From NCBI GenBank assembly GCA_004556655.1, contig SFGF01000138.1, positions 1 through 7,550 on the forward strand: 7,550 nt of DNA, given 5' to 3'. Origin of the DNA: Lachnospiraceae bacterium (lineage in GTDB: Bacteria > Bacillota > Clostridia > Lachnospirales > Lachnospiraceae). The notes below the pieces were generated by a model. It saw only the letters and a list, made by a program, of their open reading frames with translations. It searched no databases and was not told the DNA's origin. Positions 4,413 through 7,550 of this stretch are shown here, piece by piece (position 1 is the stretch's first letter; each line of letters opens with the position of its first letter). The position numbers were made by a program, and so were the translations under genes.

Positions 4413-7400
4413 ATGTCTGATTTTGATGTAAAAGAGAAAAGATTTGAGGAAGATATCGAAGACTATCTGATTCATCATGGCGGATATACCAAAGGAAATC
4501 CGAAGAAATTTAATCGGGAATCAGGACTTGATGAGGAAACATTTGTGGAATTTATCAAGACAAGCCAGCCTAAGAAATGGGAAAGATATGTGAAAATTTA
4601 TGCGGATAATTCCGAAAAGCAGGTAGTTGAACGCTTCAAAAGAGAAGTGAAAACCACCAACCTTTTGAATGTGATGCGGCATGGATTTACGGATAGAGGC
4701 ATCAAGTTTTATCCTATTTTCTGGAAGCCGGAGACCACTTTGAATGAGACTACACAGATTCAGTATGATGCGAACATTCTTCATTGTACCAGACAGCTTC
4801 ATTACTCTGTACATAATGAGAACAGTATAGATATTGTTCTTTTTGTAAATGGTATTCCGGTGGTATCTATGGAATTGAAGTGCCAGTTTACAGGACAGGA
4901 TACCACAAATGCCATTAATCAGTATAAGTTTGATCGTGCCGGTAAGGATGCAATTTTTGCCTTCAAAGAAAGAGTATTGGTGCATTTCGCAGTAGACCTT
5001 ACCAATGTCTATATGACAACAAAGCTTGAGGGCGCACACACTTATTTCCTGCCATTTAATCAGGGCAGTAATGGTGCCGGAAAAGTAGGCGGTAAAGGGA
5101 ATCCTGTAAATCCAGATGGATATGATACAGCTTATCTTTGGGAAAGAGTACTCTGCAAGGACAGTCTGATGGAAATTCTACAGAAATATATGCACTTGCA
5201 GCAGGAGTATGATAAGAATGGAAATCTTGTGAAAGAGACTATGATTTTCCCAAGATATCATCAGCTTGATGTAGTCACAAAACTGTTGGAAGATGTGAAA
5301 AAGAATGGTTCAGGCAAGAGTTATCTTATCCAGCATAGTGCAGGCTCAGGAAAGTCCAATTCGATTGCATGGCTGGCACACAGACTGACAGGACTTCATG
5401 ATTATGAAGACAATAAGATTTTCCAGTCAGTAATCATCGTTACTGACAGACGAGTATTGGACAGCCAGTTGCAGTCTACGGTATATCAGTTTGACCATGT
5501 GGAGGGCGTGGTTAAGAAAGTAGATAAAAATTCGGGACAGCTTAGAGACGCAATCAATGATGGTGTAGGCATTATCATCACTACATTACAGAAATTCCCG
5601 GTAATCTATAAAGAGGTGGATTCTGCAAACAAAAGATTTGCCATTATTATTGATGAGGCACATTCTTCACAGACCGGAGATGCAGCGAAAAAATTAAAAA
5701 GAGCATTAGCTGATACAGAAGAAATTCTAAAAGAGTATGCCGAGATGGAAGATGAGGACGAGAGAAATCGTAAGGATGATGAGGATAAGCTCTTAGATGA
5801 ATTGGCAGCACAGGGTATGCACAAGAACTTATCATTCTTTGCATTTACGGCAACTCCAAAAGGAAAGACATTACAGCTGTTTGGTCAGAAGGATACGGAA
5901 GGAATCTATAGACCTTTTCATATCTATTCCATGAGACAGGCAATAGAGGAGCATTTCATCTTGGATGTTTTGCAGAACTATATGACCTACAAAATGTATT
6001 ACAAGATTGCCAAGATTATTGAGGATAATCCGGAATTTGATACAACAGCAGGTTCAAAGGCTATTGTAAATTATGAGACACTGCATCCACATAATATCTC
6101 TCAGAAGACCGCCATTATGCTGGAACATTTTATGAATGTCACAAGACATAAGATAGGTGGCAGAGCGAAGGCTATGGTTGTTACACCATCCAGACTTCAT
6201 GCAGTACGATATGTGCAGGAATTTAAGAGACAGATAAAAGAAAAAGGACTGAATGACCTTGAAGTGTTAGTCGCTTTTTCCGGTGAAGTGAAAGATAACG
6301 ATGATGTGTTTACTGAAGAGGGAATGAACAAGGATAAAGAAGGCAAGACAATCAAAGAAAAGGCTTTACCGGAAACATTCCATACAGATGATTATGGAAT
6401 CCTTGTTGTTGCGGAAAAATATCAGACAGGCTTTGATGAACCATTGCTTCACACCATGTTTGTGGATAAGAAATTGTCCGGTGTAAAGGCAGTACAGACT
6501 TTATCAAGATTGAATCGTACTACAAGAGGAAAAGTAGATACCTTTGTACTTGATTTTGTGAATTCAGCAGAGGATATCAAAGCATCTTTTGAGCCATTCT
6601 ATGAGGAAACTGTGCTCTTGGAGGAAACAGATCCTAATGTTGTATATGACATGAAGAACACCTTGGATGATTTCAGGGTATATCAAAAATCAGAAGTGGA
6701 TAAATTTGCAGATATTTTCTATCAGAGTGAGAATCAATCAGCTGGTGATCTTGGAAAACTCCAGGGACAGTTAAGACCAGCGGTAGACAGATATGAAGTA
6801 CTTGAAGTTGAAAAACAGGATATATTCAAGTCTACATTGGCAAGCTTTAATCGTGTGTATGCCTATATTACACAGGTATGCAGGTTATTTGACAAGGACA
6901 TTCACAGATTCAGTATTTATTCAAAGTTTTTATACACGATGCTTCCAAAAGGACATGGTGGAGAGAAGATAAATATTGATGACAAAGTTCTTCTTGAATA
7001 CTATAAGCTGGAAAAAGACTTTGAAGGTCCGATAGAACTTGAAAGCACAGAAGGCGGATATACACCTATCTCCGGTGATTCCGGTCATAGAGAGCCTAAG
7101 AAAGATCCGCTGACAGTAATTATTGATAAGATAAATGAAAAGTATGGAACACATTTTACAGAAATGGATAAAGTACTTGTTCAGATGGAAAATGATTATG
7201 CCAATCAGGAGAAGTGGCAGAGCTACGCAAAGAACAATGACAGGGCAACCTTTATGTTGTTGTTTGAAAAGGATTTTCCGAATATGGCAGCAGACAGATA
7301 TGAGCAGAATGACCAGTTTTTCAGAAAACTATTTGATGATCCGGATATGATGAAACAGGTAATGGAAACGGTAGGTTCTGTACTGTATGAGAGATTGAAG

Positions 7401-7490
7401 AAGAAATATATCTTTGATCCAAAGTCTGGCGTAATTGAAGAGGCGACACCAGAGACTTATGTGGAAGATACATATTTGACGAAGAAATAA
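4413..7490 (+). CDS. hsdR: Type I restriction endonuclease / DNA translocase subunit HsdR
   Basis: HsdR is the motor and nuclease of the restriction complex: it pulls DNA past the bound enzyme using ATP and cuts at a distance. The protein has 1025 residues, close to EcoR124I HsdR (1038). The N-terminal PD-(D/E)xK nuclease shows D140 and E154-L-K156, the same spacing as the EcoR124I active site. The superfamily 2 helicase motor follows: Walker A SAGSGKS with K314, DEAH at 414-417, motif III FTATP at 478-482, YQTGFDEP near 670-677 and motif VI QTLSRLNR at 695-702. The remaining roughly 250 residues form the helical C-terminal region that docks on HsdM. Start chosen from the strong ribosome binding site and position just after hsdS. 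All key residues are present. Without working HsdS it should not be targeted to DNA; its transcription may suffer from the IS upstream. Confidence 0.97.
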   Translation: MSDFDVKEKRFEEDIEDYLIHHGGYTKGNPKKFNRESGLDEETFVEFIKTSQPKKWERYVKIYADNSEKQVVERFKREVKTTNLLNVMRHGFTDRGIKFYPIFWKPETTLNETTQIQYDANILHCTRQLHYSVHNENSIDIVLFVNGIPVVSMELKCQFTGQDTTNAINQYKFDRAGKDAIFAFKERVLVHFAVDLTNVYMTTKLEGAHTYFLPFNQGSNGAGKVGGKGNPVNPDGYDTAYLWERVLCKDSLMEILQKYMHLQQEYDKNGNLVKETMIFPRYHQLDVVTKLLEDVKKNGSGKSYLIQHSAGSGKSNSIAWLAHRLTGLHDYEDNKIFQSVIIVTDRRVLDSQLQSTVYQFDHVEGVVKKVDKNSGQLRDAINDGVGIIITTLQKFPVIYKEVDSANKRFAIIIDEAHSSQTGDAAKKLKRALADTEEILKEYAEMEDEDERNRKDDEDKLLDELAAQGMHKNLSFFAFTATPKGKTLQLFGQKDTEGIYRPFHIYSMRQAIEEHFILDVLQNYMTYKMYYKIAKIIEDNPEFDTTAGSKAIVNYETLHPHNISQKTAIMLEHFMNVTRHKIGGRAKAMVVTPSRLHAVRYVQEFKRQIKEKGLNDLEVLVAFSGEVKDNDDVFTEEGMNKDKEGKTIKEKALPETFHTDDYGILVVAEKYQTGFDEPLLHTMFVDKKLSGVKAVQTLSRLNRTTRGKVDTFVLDFVNSAEDIKASFEPFYEETVLLEETDPNVVYDMKNTLDDFRVYQKSEVDKFADIFYQSENQSAGDLGKLQGQLRPAVDRYEVLEVEKQDIFKSTLASFNRVYAYITQVCRLFDKDIHRFSIYSKFLYTMLPKGHGGEKINIDDKVLLEYYKLEKDFEGPIELESTEGGYTPISGDSGHREPKKDPLTVIIDKINEKYGTHFTEMDKVLVQMENDYANQEKWQSYAKNNDRATFMLLFEKDFPNMAADRYEQNDQFFRKLFDDPDMMKQVMETVGSVLYERLKKKYIFDPKSGVIEEATPETYVEDTYLTKK

Positions 7491-7495
7491 GGAAG
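7491..7495 (+). promoter_or_regulatory. Ribosome binding site of the gene after hsdR
   Basis: GGAAG follows the hsdR stop directly and lies seven bases before the ATG at 7503. The 12-base gap and lack of a terminator suggest the next gene is in the hsd operon. Confidence 0.55.
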
Positions 7496-7502
7496 TGAAA
7501 AC

Positions 7503-7550
7503 ATGCAGTTAGGATGGATAGATTTTTCAAAAGAAGACCGGCAGAAGGCA
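7503..7550 (+). CDS. Start of a DUF6361-like protein, cut by the window edge
   Basis: Only 16 codons are present, reading MQLGWIDFSKEDRQKA, open to the right edge. The 'LGWIDFS.EDR' opening recalls proteins annotated as DUF6361, which I remember as found near restriction and other defence genes; that is recollection, with no search behind it. The function of that family is not known to me. Its position 12 bases after hsdR on the same strand suggests co-transcription and perhaps an accessory defence role. Too little sequence remains to examine domains, and another family with a similar N-terminus is possible. Confidence 0.55.
   Translation, partial: MQLGWIDFSKEDRQKA

Noticed and set aside
4521..5039. 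172-codon minus-strand frame opposite hsdR
   Set aside because: It covers the HsdR nuclease coding region, shows no recognisable family and has no clear start signal; length alone is explained by codon bias of hsdR.
5606..5844. Serine-rich minus-strand frames opposite hsdR
   Set aside because: They mirror the acidic, lysine-rich segment of HsdR on the other strand, a common artefact.
1..7550. CRISPR array, tRNA, rRNA, riboswitch or replication origin
   Set aside because: No repeated spacer structure or recognisable RNA gene was seen; nearly all of the window is coding or IS sequence.

Overview
The window is a type I restriction-modification (hsd) operon on the + strand, with an IS3-family insertion sequence lying in the opposite direction inside the specificity gene. 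The AT-rich sequence, strong AGGAGG-type ribosome binding sites, tightly packed genes and the character of the proteins point to a low-GC Firmicute, most likely a gut-type Clostridia/Lachnospiraceae genome. That placement is inferred from sequence style, not from a search.

Layout. Positions 1-95 hold the last codons of a small Cro/CI (XRE)-type helix-turn-helix regulator. Next come hsdM (120-1853, N6-adenine methyltransferase), hsdS (starts at 1850 in a 4-base ATGA overlap and, apart from the insertion, runs to 4409) and hsdR (4413-7490, nuclease-translocase). From 7503 the first 16 codons of another gene are visible; they resemble the start of DUF6361 proteins. Spacing throughout is a few bases to about 25 bases, so the set reads as one transcription unit: regulator, M, S, R, accessory gene.

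The hsdS gene is split by an IS of about 1.28 kb (roughly 2870-4160). Its orfA and orfB lie on the minus strand and are joined by a well-phased A AAA AAA slippery site. The break falls late in the second target-recognition domain. It leaves a 346-residue N-terminal HsdS fragment and an 80-odd-residue C-terminal remnant carrying the distal coiled coil. Both pieces are otherwise undamaged, and hsdM and hsdR are full length with all key motifs, so the insertion looks recent.

Working together, HsdM2HsdS would methylate a bipartite target and HsdR2HsdM2HsdS would translocate and cut unmodified DNA. With hsdS interrupted the system is probably off, unless the N-terminal fragment dimerises into a working specificity subunit, as is known for truncated HsdS in the EcoDXXI/EcoR124I family. 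The IS carries a consensus TTGACA facing outward at its orfB end and a consensus TATAAT facing inward at its orfA end. This is the arrangement that makes a junction promoter in IS3-family circles. In the inserted state the TTGACA may also drive antisense RNA into hsdS and hsdM. I see no CRISPR array, tRNA or rRNA, and no clearly new system. The most interesting points are the IS-hsdS junction and the uncharacterised gene that follows hsdR.
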